DNA of 64,000 bases from Sphingosinicella sp. BN140058 (GTDB taxonomy: Bacteria > Pseudomonadota > Alphaproteobacteria > Sphingomonadales > Sphingomonadaceae): positions 2,365,501-2,429,500 of the forward strand of contig NZ_CP035501.1 of the NCBI RefSeq assembly GCF_004135585.1, in the 5' to 3' direction. A program made the translations under genes and the position numbers. Every line of letters starts with the position of its first letter. The first letter of the stretch is position 1. Positions 1 through 7,970 of the stretch are shown here, in pieces. The notes under the pieces were generated by a model that saw only the letters and a list, made by a program, of their open reading frames with translations, did no database searches and had not been told where the DNA came from.

Positions 1-21
1 GGCAGGACAGCTCAGGATCAT
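1..21 (-). CDS. Start of a divergent gene, probably an MJ0042-type zinc-ribbon protein (partial)
   Basis: Only the first seven codons are inside the window. They read Met-Ile-Leu-Ser-Cys-Pro-Ala from an ATG at 19-21 on the minus strand. MJ0042-type zinc-ribbon proteins typically begin this way, with a CPxC knuckle straight after the start, and in sphingomonads such a gene often lies divergent from ftsE. The fragment is too short to prove the family and no clear ribosome binding site precedes it, so this is an inference from the start and the neighbourhood. Confidence 0.45.
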
Positions 22-155
22 GTGTTCAGGAAGGCCCGCTCTCAGGTGCTCGTTCAGAATCCAAGCACATGTTGTACCGCCCATGCAAGCGAATGCGCCT
101 TTTTCGGAGGTTTACGGCCCGCCTTGCGGCGTGCCATTGACGCTGCAAGGGGCAG
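22..155. promoter_or_regulatory. Shared promoter region between the divergent zinc-ribbon-like gene and ftsE
   Basis: A 134-bp gap lies between two divergent starts, so it must carry both promoters if both genes are real. I see no well-conserved -35/-10 pair. The ftsE start has an AAGG ribosome binding site at about 147-150. Confidence 0.35.
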
Positions 156-908
156 ATGACGCGCAGCATGGCAAGATTTGGAGCGGAGGCGGGCCTGAAC
201 AGCCCCGGCAGCATCGTTCAGTTCGACAATGTCGGCCTGCGCTACGGCACGGGCGCTGAAACCCTGTCCGACCTCACCTTTTCGCTTCGTCACGGCGGCT
301 TCTACTTCCTGACCGGGCCTTCGGGCGCGGGCAAGACGTCGCTGCTCAGGCTGCTCTATCTGGCGCAAAGGCCGAGCCGCGGCCTCATCCGGCTGTTCGG
401 CGAGGACATCGTGACGATGCCGCGCAACCGCCTGCCGGGCTTCCGCCGACGGATCGGCGTGGTCTTCCAGGATTTTCGGCTGGTCTCCCATCTCTCCGCC
501 TACGACAACGTGGCCCTGCCGCTGCGGGTGGCGGGGGTCGAAGAACATGATCTCGAGACGCCGGTGAAGGAGATGCTGGCCTGGGTCGGCCTCGGTCACC
601 GCGCGTCCGCGCGGCCTGCGACCCTGTCGGGTGGCGAGCAGCAAAGGGTTGCGATCGCGCGCGCGGTGATCGCGCGGCCCGAACTCCTCGTCGCCGACGA
701 GCCAACCGGGAACGTCGATCCGGAAATGGCCAAGCGCCTGCTCCACCTGTTCGACAGTCTGAACAAGCTCGGCACGACGATCGTCGTCGCCACCCACGAT
801 CTCCACCTGCTCTCCAGCATCGCCCGCGCGGAGATGCTGCGGCTCGATCGCGGGCAATTGCTCGATCCCACCGGCGCGCTTCGCCATCCGCCGAGATCGC
901 ACGGATGA
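156..908 (+). CDS. ftsE: Cell division ATP-binding protein FtsE
   Basis: ATPase subunit of the FtsEX complex, an ABC system that works as a mechanotransmitter at the division site and controls peptidoglycan hydrolases rather than moving a solute. The 250-residue protein has Walker A GPSGAGKT (residues 54-61), the Q-loop VFQD near 103-106, signature LSGGEQQR (157-164) and Walker B LLVADEPTG (177-185), all intact. The ATG at 156 has an AAGG ribosome binding site just upstream; an in-frame ATG at 168 is an alternative. It overlaps ftsX by four bases (ATGA), the usual arrangement for this coupled pair. Confidence 0.95.
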   Translation: MTRSMARFGAEAGLNSPGSIVQFDNVGLRYGTGAETLSDLTFSLRHGGFYFLTGPSGAGKTSLLRLLYLAQRPSRGLIRLFGEDIVTMPRNRLPGFRRRIGVVFQDFRLVSHLSAYDNVALPLRVAGVEEHDLETPVKEMLAWVGLGHRASARPATLSGGEQQRVAIARAVIARPELLVADEPTGNVDPEMAKRLLHLFDSLNKLGTTIVVATHDLHLLSSIARAEMLRLDRGQLLDPTGALRHPPRSHG

Positions 909-1801
909 AGGGCGGCGTCCGCAGGTTCGGCGCGGCCGATCGCCGCCTGCTGCCCGAGGGCCGACTGTCGGGGCCGATGCCGTGGGTGATCGCGATCATG
1001 ATGTTCCTGACCGTGCTCGCGGCGGCGGCGGGCCTCGGTCTCGGCAGCGCCGCGGCGAGCCTCGATCGCGACACCGGTACCCGGGCCACCATCCAGATCG
1101 TCGAAGCCAATCCCGACCGCCGCGAAGCGCAGGCGCAGGCGGCGATGGCGGCGATCGAGCAGCAGTCGGGGATCCAGTCGGTTCGCCGCGTTCGCGAAAG
1201 CGAGATGGAGGAACTGCTGGAGCCGTGGCTCGGCGCCGGCGGCCTGGAAGGGGATTTGCCGATCCCGGTGATGATCGAGCTCGATCTGTCGCCCGACGCC
1301 TATGCCCGCCTCGACAGCCTGCGCGCGGCGATCGTCGAGGCGGCACCCTCGGCCAGGGTCGACGACAATGCCCAGTGGCTTGCGCCGCTCGCCTCGCTGA
1401 TCGGTTCGCTGCGGCTGCTCGCCGCCGGCCTCGTCGTGCTGATGATCGGCGCGACGGCGGCAACGGTGGTGCTCGCCGCGCGGGCCTCGCTCGACACGCA
1501 TCGCGGCACCATCGAAGTGCTGCACCTGATGGGCGCGACCGATGTCCAGGTTGCCCGGCTCTTTCAGCGCCGGATCGCGCTCGATGCGCTGTTCGGCGGC
1601 ATCGTCGGCCTTGCCGCTGCGGCCGGTGTCCTCCTCCTCATCGGCAACCGGGTCGGTGCGCTCGGGTCTGATCTGCTCGGCTCCGCGCATCTGCCGATCC
1701 TGAGCTGGGCGATCCTGGTCGCGCTGCCGGTCTGCGGCGTGGCGCTCGCAATGGTGGTGGCGCGGGCCACCATTCTTCGTGCATTGGGACGGATGTTGTG
1801 A
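905..1801 (+). CDS. ftsX: Cell division permease-like protein FtsX
   Basis: Membrane partner of FtsE. The 298-residue protein shows the FtsX layout: a first membrane segment at about 26-48, a periplasmic domain up to about 168, and three further segments at about 170-192, 227-247 and 264-287. Start and end overlap the neighbours by four bases each (ATGA with ftsE, GTGA with the ydcF-like gene), so the four-gene block ftsE-ftsX-ydcF-plsC is probably one transcript. The periplasmic domain is where FtsX family members contact hydrolase activators; the partner cannot be told from this sequence. Confidence 0.93.
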   Translation: MKGGVRRFGAADRRLLPEGRLSGPMPWVIAIMMFLTVLAAAAGLGLGSAAASLDRDTGTRATIQIVEANPDRREAQAQAAMAAIEQQSGIQSVRRVRESEMEELLEPWLGAGGLEGDLPIPVMIELDLSPDAYARLDSLRAAIVEAAPSARVDDNAQWLAPLASLIGSLRLLAAGLVVLMIGATAATVVLAARASLDTHRGTIEVLHLMGATDVQVARLFQRRIALDALFGGIVGLAAAAGVLLLIGNRVGALGSDLLGSAHLPILSWAILVALPVCGVALAMVVARATILRALGRML

Positions 1802-2328
1802 TCGCGCGCATTCTCTCCTTCCTGGTTCTCGCCTATCTGCTCGGCTACGCACTGTTCGCGGTGTTGCTGCCGCGGCCGGCGGGCGACGAGAAAACGGATG
1901 CCGTCGTCGTGCTGACCGGCGGTGCCAACCGGATGGAACGCGGACTCGATCTGCTGAAGCGGGGTCGTGCGAAACGGATGCTGGTCTCGGGTGTCGCTCG
2001 GACGGTGCGTCCCGCCGAGCTCGCCATCCGTTACCCTGGCCACGACAGTCTGTTCGACTGCTGCATCGATCTCGGCCGGGAGGCGGTCGATACGCGCTCC
2101 AACGCCGAGGAAGTCTCCCGCTGGATGACCAAGAACAAGCTGAAGAGCCTGCGGCTGGTCACCACCGACTGGCACATGCCCCGCGCCGGGTTCGAGCTTT
2201 CGCGTCGTCTGGGCGGAGACGTCGAAGTGATCGGCGATGCGGTCGAGAGCAATCCGAGCTTCCGCCAGCTCTTCACCGAATACAACAAATATCTGCTTCG
2301 CCGTGCAGCGGTGCTGGTGGGGGTGTGA
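1798..2328 (+). CDS. YdcF/SanA-like DUF218 protein
   Basis: A 176-residue membrane-anchored protein of the DUF218 (YdcF, SanA, ElyC) family, whose members affect envelope integrity but mostly lack a defined reaction. A hydrophobic segment at residues 4-24 is followed by the VVVLTGG strand (37-42), the conserved T.SNA.E segment near residue 100 and the TTDWHMPRA segment near 121-129. It starts at a GTG overlapping the ftsX stop by four bases, and its stop overlaps the plsC start by one (TGATG). The location suggests a role linked to cell wall or phospholipid assembly at division; this is inference. Confidence 0.85.
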   Translation: MIARILSFLVLAYLLGYALFAVLLPRPAGDEKTDAVVVLTGGANRMERGLDLLKRGRAKRMLVSGVARTVRPAELAIRYPGHDSLFDCCIDLGREAVDTRSNAEEVSRWMTKNKLKSLRLVTTDWHMPRAGFELSRRLGGDVEVIGDAVESNPSFRQLFTEYNKYLLRRAAVLVGV

Positions 2329-3014
2329 TGGCGTTGCTTCGTTCCGTCCTGTTCGCCGCCATCTTCTATCTGGTCACCGTGCTGATGATCCTGGTCGCGC
2401 TGCCCGCGACCCTGATCTGGCGGCGCCGGGGCGCGCGTGCCGCCGCCCACATCTGGACCCGCTTCCATCGTTGGTGCGCCGTGCATCTCCTCGGGATCCG
2501 AACCCGCATCGAAGGACATTTCCCGCCTGGGCCGGCGCTCGTCGCCGCCAAGCACCAGGCGATGTACGAGACGATGGAACTGGTCGTCATCCTCGACACT
2601 CCGGCGATCGTGATGAAGCGGGAATTGTCCGATCTTCCGCTCTGGGGCCGGCTCGCGCGCGCCTACGGCCTGATCCCGGTCGATCGCGAGGGCGGCGCCG
2701 CGGCGCTGAGGCGCATGCTGCGCGCCGCCGAAGAGGCGGTGGAGGCCGGCCGACCGATCGTCATCTTCCCGGAAGGAACGCGGGTGGCGCCGGGCGATGC
2801 CCCGCCGCTTCAGCCGGGTTTCGCCGGGCTGTACCGGGCGCTTCGCCTGCCGGTGGTGCCGATCGCGCTCGACAGCGGGCGGCTGCTGCCGCGCGGCCGC
2901 TTCGTAAAGCATCCCGGGACGGTCACGATCCGGGTCGGCGAGACGATCCCCGCCGGCCTGCCCCGCAAGGAGGCCGAAGCGGCAGTGCATGCGGCGATCA
3001 ACGCGCTGGGCTAG
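2328..3014 (+). CDS. plsC: 1-acyl-sn-glycerol-3-phosphate acyltransferase family protein (PlsC-like)
   Basis: Membrane acyltransferase expected to convert lysophosphatidic acid to phosphatidic acid. The 228-residue protein has one or two N-terminal membrane segments (about 5-30), the acceptor block around residues 70-85 and the FPEGTR block (147-152). The catalytic H-x4-D motif reads HQAMYE (76-81), with Glu in place of Asp, which is unusual but chemically conservative. The ATG at 2328 overlaps the previous stop; an open frame continuing upstream of it lies over the ydcF-like gene and is not used. The 3' end overlaps the convergent Clp1-like gene by four bases. Confidence 0.88.
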   Translation: MALLRSVLFAAIFYLVTVLMILVALPATLIWRRRGARAAAHIWTRFHRWCAVHLLGIRTRIEGHFPPGPALVAAKHQAMYETMELVVILDTPAIVMKRELSDLPLWGRLARAYGLIPVDREGGAAALRRMLRAAEEAVEAGRPIVIFPEGTRVAPGDAPPLQPGFAGLYRALRLPVVPIALDSGRLLPRGRFVKHPGTVTIRVGETIPAGLPRKEAEAAVHAAINALG

Positions 3015-3826
3015 CCCCTCCACGCCGGCTCGAGCCGCTCCCGCAGCCGCCAGCCCGACCTCGTCGGGGATGCCCAGAGGTGGCCGAGCCTGACGGTCGC
3101 CACGCGCTGCGGCGGGGCTTTGCAGCACACCAGCACCCGCTGCGGATCGGCGGCGCACAGGATAGCGATGGCCATGTCTTCCCCGCTGGCGTCCGCCAAG
3201 GCGCAAACCGGCCGATCCGCGCCGGTGAAGTCCACCGGCAACGCAGGCTCGAAGGTCACACCCGAAAGGGCGATCGTTTCCAAGCCGAGTGAGCGGTCGA
3301 GCGCCTGCTCGCGAAGATGGCGGCGTCGCGCCGCGGATTTCCGGCGGGCGAAAGGCGAGCGCGGCAAGACGATGATCGGCCGCGACCAGCTCCTCGGCAC
3401 CGGTGGTGTCTCCATCCCGATCGCGACCACGATGTCGGCGTCGACTGCAGCGATGCTCGCCGCCTGCAGCCGTCCGCCGGGGCCGGAGACGAAGCCCGAG
3501 GTATTGACCACGAACGGCGCAGTCTCCGAAAGCTTCGCGGCCGCACCAACGATCCTGGCGATCGCGAGAGCATTGGTGCTGCCGATGAAGGCGAAGCGGT
3601 CGCAAACGGGTTGTTCGCCCACGAAGCGGCCGCGGCTGACGGTGCCCGGAGGGCCGACCATCTTCTGCCCGGGATCGAGATCGAGCAAGGCGAAGCGCCG
3701 CTGCCAGGCCAGCATCCGGATGAAGCTGCTCTTGCCGGCATCGGTGGGCCCGATCACCGCGATCCGCGACGCCGGGCCGCGCGCCAGCGTTGCGACCGCA
3801 TGCTGCCAGTCTTCGGGAACCTCGAT
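3011..3826 (-). CDS. Clp1/Grc3-like P-loop protein (putative polynucleotide 5'-kinase family)
   Basis: Resembles the P-loop domain of the Clp1/Nol9/Grc3 polynucleotide 5'-hydroxyl kinases. From the start chosen here (271 aa) it has Walker A GPTDAGKSS at about 26-34, the LDLDPGQ segment at 48-54, the GPPGTVS lid-side segment at 58-64, an FIGSTNA segment at 80-86 and an NTSGFVSGPGG segment near 125-135, all typical of the family. No ATG or GTG lies in the right place. A TTG at 3898 would give 295 aa but has no ribosome binding site, whereas AAGGAGG at 3834-3840 sits seven bases before an ATC at 3824-3826. I chose the ATC; the start is uncertain. Kinase activity and substrate are unknown. Confidence 0.72.
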   Translation of the reverse strand: MEVPEDWQHAVATLARGPASRIAVIGPTDAGKSSFIRMLAWQRRFALLDLDPGQKMVGPPGTVSRGRFVGEQPVCDRFAFIGSTNALAIARIVGAAAKLSETAPFVVNTSGFVSGPGGRLQAASIAAVDADIVVAIGMETPPVPRSWSRPIIVLPRSPFARRKSAARRRHLREQALDRSLGLETIALSGVTFEPALPVDFTGADRPVCALADASGEDMAIAILCAADPQRVLVCCKAPPQRVATVRLGHLWASPTRSGWRLRERLEPAWRG

Positions 3827-3833
3827 GGCGCTT

Positions 3834-3840
3834 CCTCCTT
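3834..3840 (-). promoter_or_regulatory. Strong ribosome binding site pointing to an ATC start
   Basis: AAGGAGG on the minus strand, followed after seven bases by ATC in frame with the Clp1-like protein. Spacing and match are optimal, while the only standard start further upstream (TTG at 3898) has no comparable site. Confidence 0.5.
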
Positions 3841-3917
3841 CCGCTTGAGCTCGAACCGGAACGCTTTGAGCGCGGTTCCGTTGTTCAGCCGATCTCAAGC
3901 CAGGAACAGGAGCGTCG

Positions 3918-4706
3918 GTGAGTAACAGACTGGACAGTATCGACGCTTCCGTCTTCGAACCGCCGGCCGAGGCGGTCGACTTCTATGTCGAGAGCCTGCG
4001 CCTCCTCAACGAATCGGGAATTCCGTTCCTGCTTTCGGGCACCTATGCGCTCGGCTGCTACACCGGCATCACCCGCCCGACCAAGGATCTCGACATCTTC
4101 TGCAAGGTCAGCGATGCGCCTCGTATCCTCGCCTTCTTCAAGGCCAAGGGATACGAGATCGAGGTCGAGGACGAACGCTGGATCGGAAAGGTGTGGCGCG
4201 GCGAGCATTTCTTCGACGTCATCTTCAACATCTCTTCCGCAAGTCTGCCGGTCAACGACGACTGGTTTCGGGAAGTCTACGAGGTTGAAGTCTACGGATC
4301 GACCGTGCGGATCACACCGCCGACCGAGTTCATCCTCTCGAAGCTCTTCATCCAGGATCGCTACCGCTACGACGGTGCCGATGTCGTCCATGTCATCCTC
4401 AAGAAGCATGACGAGATCGACTGGCATCGCCTGATGACGGCGATGGAGCTCTATTGGGAGCTGCTGTTCATCCACATCCTCAACTTCCGCTTCATCTACC
4501 CGACCAAGCGCGATCACATCCCCCGCTGGGTGTTCGACGAGCTGCTGGAGCGGATCCAGGCCCAGGCGGAGCTCCCGCCTGGGGGCATCGACATCTGCCG
4601 CGGACGGCTGCTCAGCCCCCGCGACTACATCACCGACATCGGAGAATGGGGTTTCGCCGACGTGGTCGGCAAAGGCCTCGAGGAACGGCATGAGCGAAAA
4701 CACTGA
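3918..4706 (+). CDS. Nucleotidyltransferase-fold protein
   Basis: A 262-residue protein with the start of a DNA polymerase beta-like nucleotidyltransferase fold. An SGTYAL segment at 40-45 replaces the usual GG/GS, followed by TKDLDIF at 55-61 carrying the paired acidic residues (Asp57, Asp59). The arrangement resembles AbiEii/MNT-like proteins rather than poly(A) polymerases. The C-terminal half is mostly helical with many aromatic residues and has no domain I recognise. It begins at GTG with ACAGGAG five bases upstream and overlaps the following phosphoesterase by 17 bases, so the two are almost certainly co-translated. Substrate and acceptor are unknown. No obvious antitoxin partner lies alongside. 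Confidence 0.7.
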   Translation: MSNRLDSIDASVFEPPAEAVDFYVESLRLLNESGIPFLLSGTYALGCYTGITRPTKDLDIFCKVSDAPRILAFFKAKGYEIEVEDERWIGKVWRGEHFFDVIFNISSASLPVNDDWFREVYEVEVYGSTVRITPPTEFILSKLFIQDRYRYDGADVVHVILKKHDEIDWHRLMTAMELYWELLFIHILNFRFIYPTKRDHIPRWVFDELLERIQAQAELPPGGIDICRGRLLSPRDYITDIGEWGFADVVGKGLEERHERKH

Positions 4707-5418
4707 TACGATCACCGTCGCCGCGATCGGCGACCTCCACGTCACCGATACCAACCACAACCGCTACCGCGATCTGTTCGCGGAAATGTCCGAGAAGGCC
4801 GACGTCGTCGCGCTCGCCGGCGATCTCACCAATTTCGGCAAGGTCAGCGAAGCGGAGATCCTCGCCGAGGATATGCGCGCCTGTACCATCCCGATGGTCG
4901 GCGTGCTCGGCAACCACGATTACGAGGCCGGCCAGGCCGACGAGGTGGTCAAGATCCTCCAGCAGGCGGGTCTCACCATTCTCGACGAGCAGGCCTGCGT
5001 GATCAAGGATGTCGGCTTCGCCGGCGTGAAGGGCTTTCTCGGCGGCTTCGGGCGTGGCGAGCTCGGCGCGTTCGGCGAGGATTCGGTGAAGGTGTTCGTC
5101 GACGAGTCGCGCAACGAAGCGCGCAAGCTCGAAAATGCCTTGCGCTCGCTGCGCACCGACCGCGCCGTCGCGGTGCTGCATTATGCGCCGGTGCCGGAGA
5201 CGGTGGAGGGAGAGCCGCTGGAGATCTTTCCGTTTCTCGGTTCCTCCAGGCTCGCCAACGCGATCGATCGCTTCGACAACGTCAAGGCGGTGGTCCATGG
5301 CCACGCGCATCGCGGTGCCTATTCCGGCCGCACCCCTCGCGGCGTGCCGGTGTTCAACGTCGCGCAATTCGTGGTCGAGCCGGCGTTCGGCCGTCCCTAC
5401 GCCTTGCTCGAAATCTAG
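4690..5418 (+). CDS. Calcineurin-like metallophosphoesterase
   Basis: A 242-residue two-metal phosphoesterase with all signature blocks: GDLH (14-17), GDLT (44-47), GNHD (74-77), a lone His in the LHYAP segment (about 163-167) and HGHAH (203-207). No signal peptide is seen, so it should act in the cytoplasm. It overlaps the nucleotidyltransferase-like gene by 17 bases and lies next to a divergent Clp1-like kinase-type gene, which suggests a nucleic acid or nucleotide substrate. That is inference; this superfamily also acts on proteins and small phosphoesters. It ends two bases from the stop of the convergent mitofilin-like gene. Confidence 0.85.
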   Translation: MSENTDTITVAAIGDLHVTDTNHNRYRDLFAEMSEKADVVALAGDLTNFGKVSEAEILAEDMRACTIPMVGVLGNHDYEAGQADEVVKILQQAGLTILDEQACVIKDVGFAGVKGFLGGFGRGELGAFGEDSVKVFVDESRNEARKLENALRSLRTDRAVAVLHYAPVPETVEGEPLEIFPFLGSSRLANAIDRFDNVKAVVHGHAHRGAYSGRTPRGVPVFNVAQFVVEPAFGRPYALLEI

Positions 5419-5420
5419 GC

Positions 5421-6329
5421 TCAGGCGGGCTCGGCAGGACGGGCCGGCGGAGGAGCCGGGGTCGGTTGAGGGCGCGGCTGGCGAATGACCTGCGGCGCCG
5501 GCCGGGTTTCAAGCAGGGCGGCGGTCTCGATCTCGTCGAGCGCCCGGCGGGCGCCGAGATAGCGGCGTGCCTTGGCCACCCAACTCGCCGCGCGGTCGCG
5601 TCCAGGAAGCCGGGTGACTTCGGCCAACGCCACTTCCACCTGGCCCCCTTCCAGGCTGGAGATTGCCCGCCGCAGCCGTTCGGACGCGAGCGTCGACTGT
5701 GTACCCTCCTTGCGGATCGAAACCAGGCTGCCGAGTTCGGTCTGGAACGCCGCCCACCAGCTCTGATCCGGGCCGCCGCTGACCAGGAACGGCTGCACCT
5801 GGCGAAGCTCCTCCTGAAGCTTCTGGAGGGTGATGGGATCGCGGGACGCCGTAATGATCGTGGCGACTGCCTGCGGCTGAGTGGCGGCGAAGCGTTGCTG
5901 GAGAAGGCCCTCGATATAGCCGAGCGCCACCCCCCGATCGAGCGCGCGGCGCGCGGCGAAGGCGACCAGCAATCCCTCGGCGCGATCGGCATTGCCGACC
6001 GCCGCGCGGGATTGAACGTCGAGCTGCGACACACGCTGCTCGAGCCGTGCCACACGAAGGCTGGTCTCCGGATCGCCGGCCATCTGGCCGGGCTGGAGCG
6101 GCGCGAGGACAGGCGCCGCCGGCTGCGGCGCCTGTTGTACCGGGCGGTCTGCAACGACCGGTGCGGGCGGGACGATGCCGAGCATGGCAGCACCTTCGTT
6201 CCAGCGAGACAGCAGCCAGGCCATCGCAGCCACGCCGGCGAGAAAGGCGAGCAGCAAGCCGATCAGCAATTGGACGATACGGCGCCTCGGCCGTGCGGCG
6301 GCGAGATCATCGCCAGGGCTGTACTCCAT
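5421..6329 (-). CDS. Mitofilin/HemX-like inner membrane protein of the hem cluster
   Basis: A 302-residue protein with one membrane segment (about 16-43 from the start used) and a long periplasmic part rich in Ala, Gln and Arg that should be largely helical, ending in a Pro-rich tail. Alphaproteobacterial proteins of this kind directly after hemC-hemD are grouped with mitofilin (COG4223) and HemX-like proteins; the molecular role in bacteria is unsettled. The ATG at 6329 sits two bases after the hemD stop with GGTGAG upstream; an in-frame start at 6374 would overlap hemD. Confidence 0.72.
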   Translation of the reverse strand: MEYSPGDDLAAARPRRRIVQLLIGLLLAFLAGVAAMAWLLSRWNEGAAMLGIVPPAPVVADRPVQQAPQPAAPVLAPLQPGQMAGDPETSLRVARLEQRVSQLDVQSRAAVGNADRAEGLLVAFAARRALDRGVALGYIEGLLQQRFAATQPQAVATIITASRDPITLQKLQEELRQVQPFLVSGGPDQSWWAAFQTELGSLVSIRKEGTQSTLASERLRRAISSLEGGQVEVALAEVTRLPGRDRAASWVAKARRYLGARRALDEIETAALLETRPAPQVIRQPRPQPTPAPPPARPAEPA

Positions 6330-6331
6330 GC

Positions 6332-7018
6332 TCACCGATCCCGTCCCGTCATCTGCGACGATCCAGCCTTGCACAGCTGCGCCGCGAGTTCCAGCAATGC
6401 CTCGTCACGCGGGGCGGCAGCGACCGAGAGCCCGGCCCAGCCGCCGCCCGCCGCATCGGCCGTGGCCCTGCTGATCGCGGCGATCCGGATAGGAGTCTTA
6501 TCGGACACCAAGCCGGCGAGGCGGCGTGCCGCGCGCGGAGAATGGAGGAGAATGAGTGCGCCGCCGGCGATCGCGCATTCGGCTTCGGCCGGAAGGCCCG
6601 GCACCGTTTCCGCTGCATAAACGATCCGCCGCTCGAGGTGAACGCCGGGCCAGTGGAGGGCGACGTGGTCGCGGCCGCACAGATGCAGGACGCGGTCGCA
6701 CCCGTCCCCGGCCGCCAGAGCAAGGGCCGCGAGCCCATCCGACGGACCAGTCACGACCTTGACCGCTCCTGCTTCTCGCGCCGCCGCCGCAGTCGCGTCG
6801 CCCACGGTGTAGGTGGGGAGGTTCGGCAACGGTCCGCCGTGGCGCGCCGCATTGGCGCTGGTCAGCAACAACGCATCGAAGCTGCCCTCCGGCAGAGCCC
6901 AGGCGACTGGACGAACCTGGAACAAAGGGGCGACGATCGGCTCCATGCCCATCGAGACGGCGCGCTCGGCTGTCTCGCTCGCGCCGGGCTCAGGCCGCAA
7001 AATCAGCAGCCGCGTCAC
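6332..7018 (-). CDS. hemD: Uroporphyrinogen-III synthase
   Basis: Closes and rearranges hydroxymethylbilane to uroporphyrinogen III in haem and corrinoid synthesis. The 228-residue protein is weakly conserved, as usual for HemD, but shows the expected opening (Leu-Ile-Leu-Arg-Pro), a LLLTSANAAR segment near residues 49-58, a central LHLCGRDH segment and a C-terminal region with AAISRATADA. It overlaps hemC by four bases, and the mitofilin-like gene follows two bases after its stop. Position after hemC makes the call firm. Confidence 0.9.
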   Translation of the reverse strand: MTRLLILRPEPGASETAERAVSMGMEPIVAPLFQVRPVAWALPEGSFDALLLTSANAARHGGPLPNLPTYTVGDATAAAAREAGAVKVVTGPSDGLAALALAAGDGCDRVLHLCGRDHVALHWPGVHLERRIVYAAETVPGLPAEAECAIAGGALILLHSPRAARRLAGLVSDKTPIRIAAISRATADAAGGGWAGLSVAAAPRDEALLELAAQLCKAGSSQMTGRDR

Positions 7019-7926
7019 CCCGCGAAGAGCGCCCGCAGACCCGGCGACGCCCTGCTCAGCAAGGCGCTTGCGAGCGTCAGCGGCGTTTCCCGGTCGTCTA
7101 CTGCAAACCGTTCTTCGCAGCGTACGATCTCGCTTCCATCTGGGCTGATGATTTCGGCACGCAGGTGAATCTCGTCGCCGTCGAGCCGCGCCAGCGCCGC
7201 GATCGGTGATCGGCAGGTGCCGCCAAGGCCTTCCAGCAGGCGCCGCTCCGCGGCGACGCAGAGATGGGTGGCGCGGTCGTCGATTGCTGCGATCAGGTTA
7301 CGCGTGCGCCGATCGCCGGTGCGAACCTCGATGCCCACAGCGCCCTGTGCCGGCGCCGGCAGGAAGTCGTCTAAGACGACTCCGATTTCGGGGTGATTGA
7401 GGCGCTCCAGTCCTGCGGAGGCCAACAGCGTGGCATCGGCCTCACCGCGGTCAAGCTTCCGCAAGCGGGTCTCGACGTTGCCGCGGATCGGCACGATCAC
7501 CAGATCGGGCCGCCGCGCCAGTATTTGCGCGGCGCGTCGCGGAGACGAGGTGCCGACCCGCGCACCTGGCGCCAGCCCCTCCAGGCTGTCGGCGCCGATC
7601 AGACGGTCGCAAACGCTTGCTCGCGGCAGCATCGCCGCGATCAGCAGCGTCTCGGGCCGGAAGGTCTCCACATCCTTCATCGAATGGACCGAGATGTCGG
7701 TGCGACCATCGCCGAGGCAGGCATCGAGCTCCTTCGTCCAGAGGCCCTTGCCGCCGATCTCGGCGAGCGGTCGATCGCGGACGATGTCGCCGGTGGTGGT
7801 GATCGGAACGATCTCGATCCGCTCCGGACCCCAATCATGGGTGTCCCGGAGCGCGGTCGCGACCATGCGCGCCTGCGCGAGTGCAAGCGGCGAACCTCGT
7901 GTACCTATGCGGATGGTGCCCATCAT
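7015..7926 (-). CDS. hemC: Hydroxymethylbilane synthase (porphobilinogen deaminase)
   Basis: Joins four porphobilinogen units into hydroxymethylbilane. The 303-residue protein has the [11 protein letters not shown] opening, the KELD segment (65-68), catalytic HSMKD (81-85) and the [10 protein letters not shown] block with Cys238, the attachment site for the dipyrromethane cofactor. Two adjacent ATG codons (7926 and 7923) could serve as start. It is divergent from tsaD across 44 bases, so both promoters are squeezed into or overlap the coding starts. Confidence 0.97.
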   Translation of the reverse strand: MMGTIRIGTRGSPLALAQARMVATALRDTHDWGPERIEIVPITTTGDIVRDRPLAEIGGKGLWTKELDACLGDGRTDISVHSMKDVETFRPETLLIAAMLPRASVCDRLIGADSLEGLAPGARVGTSSPRRAAQILARRPDLVIVPIRGNVETRLRKLDRGEADATLLASAGLERLNHPEIGVVLDDFLPAPAQGAVGIEVRTGDRRTRNLIAAIDDRATHLCVAAERRLLEGLGGTCRSPIAALARLDGDEIHLRAEIISPDGSEIVRCEERFAVDDRETPLTLASALLSRASPGLRALFAG

Positions 7927-7970
7927 GGGGAGGTTGTGCTAGCGGGTCGCGCGATGGCAGGGAAGCGCCG

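Noticed and set aside
1779..2330. N-terminal extension of the PlsC-like frame to 411 residues
   Set aside because: The extra region overlaps the ydcF-like gene in another frame and lacks homology; the ATG at 2328 gives a normal-sized acyltransferase.
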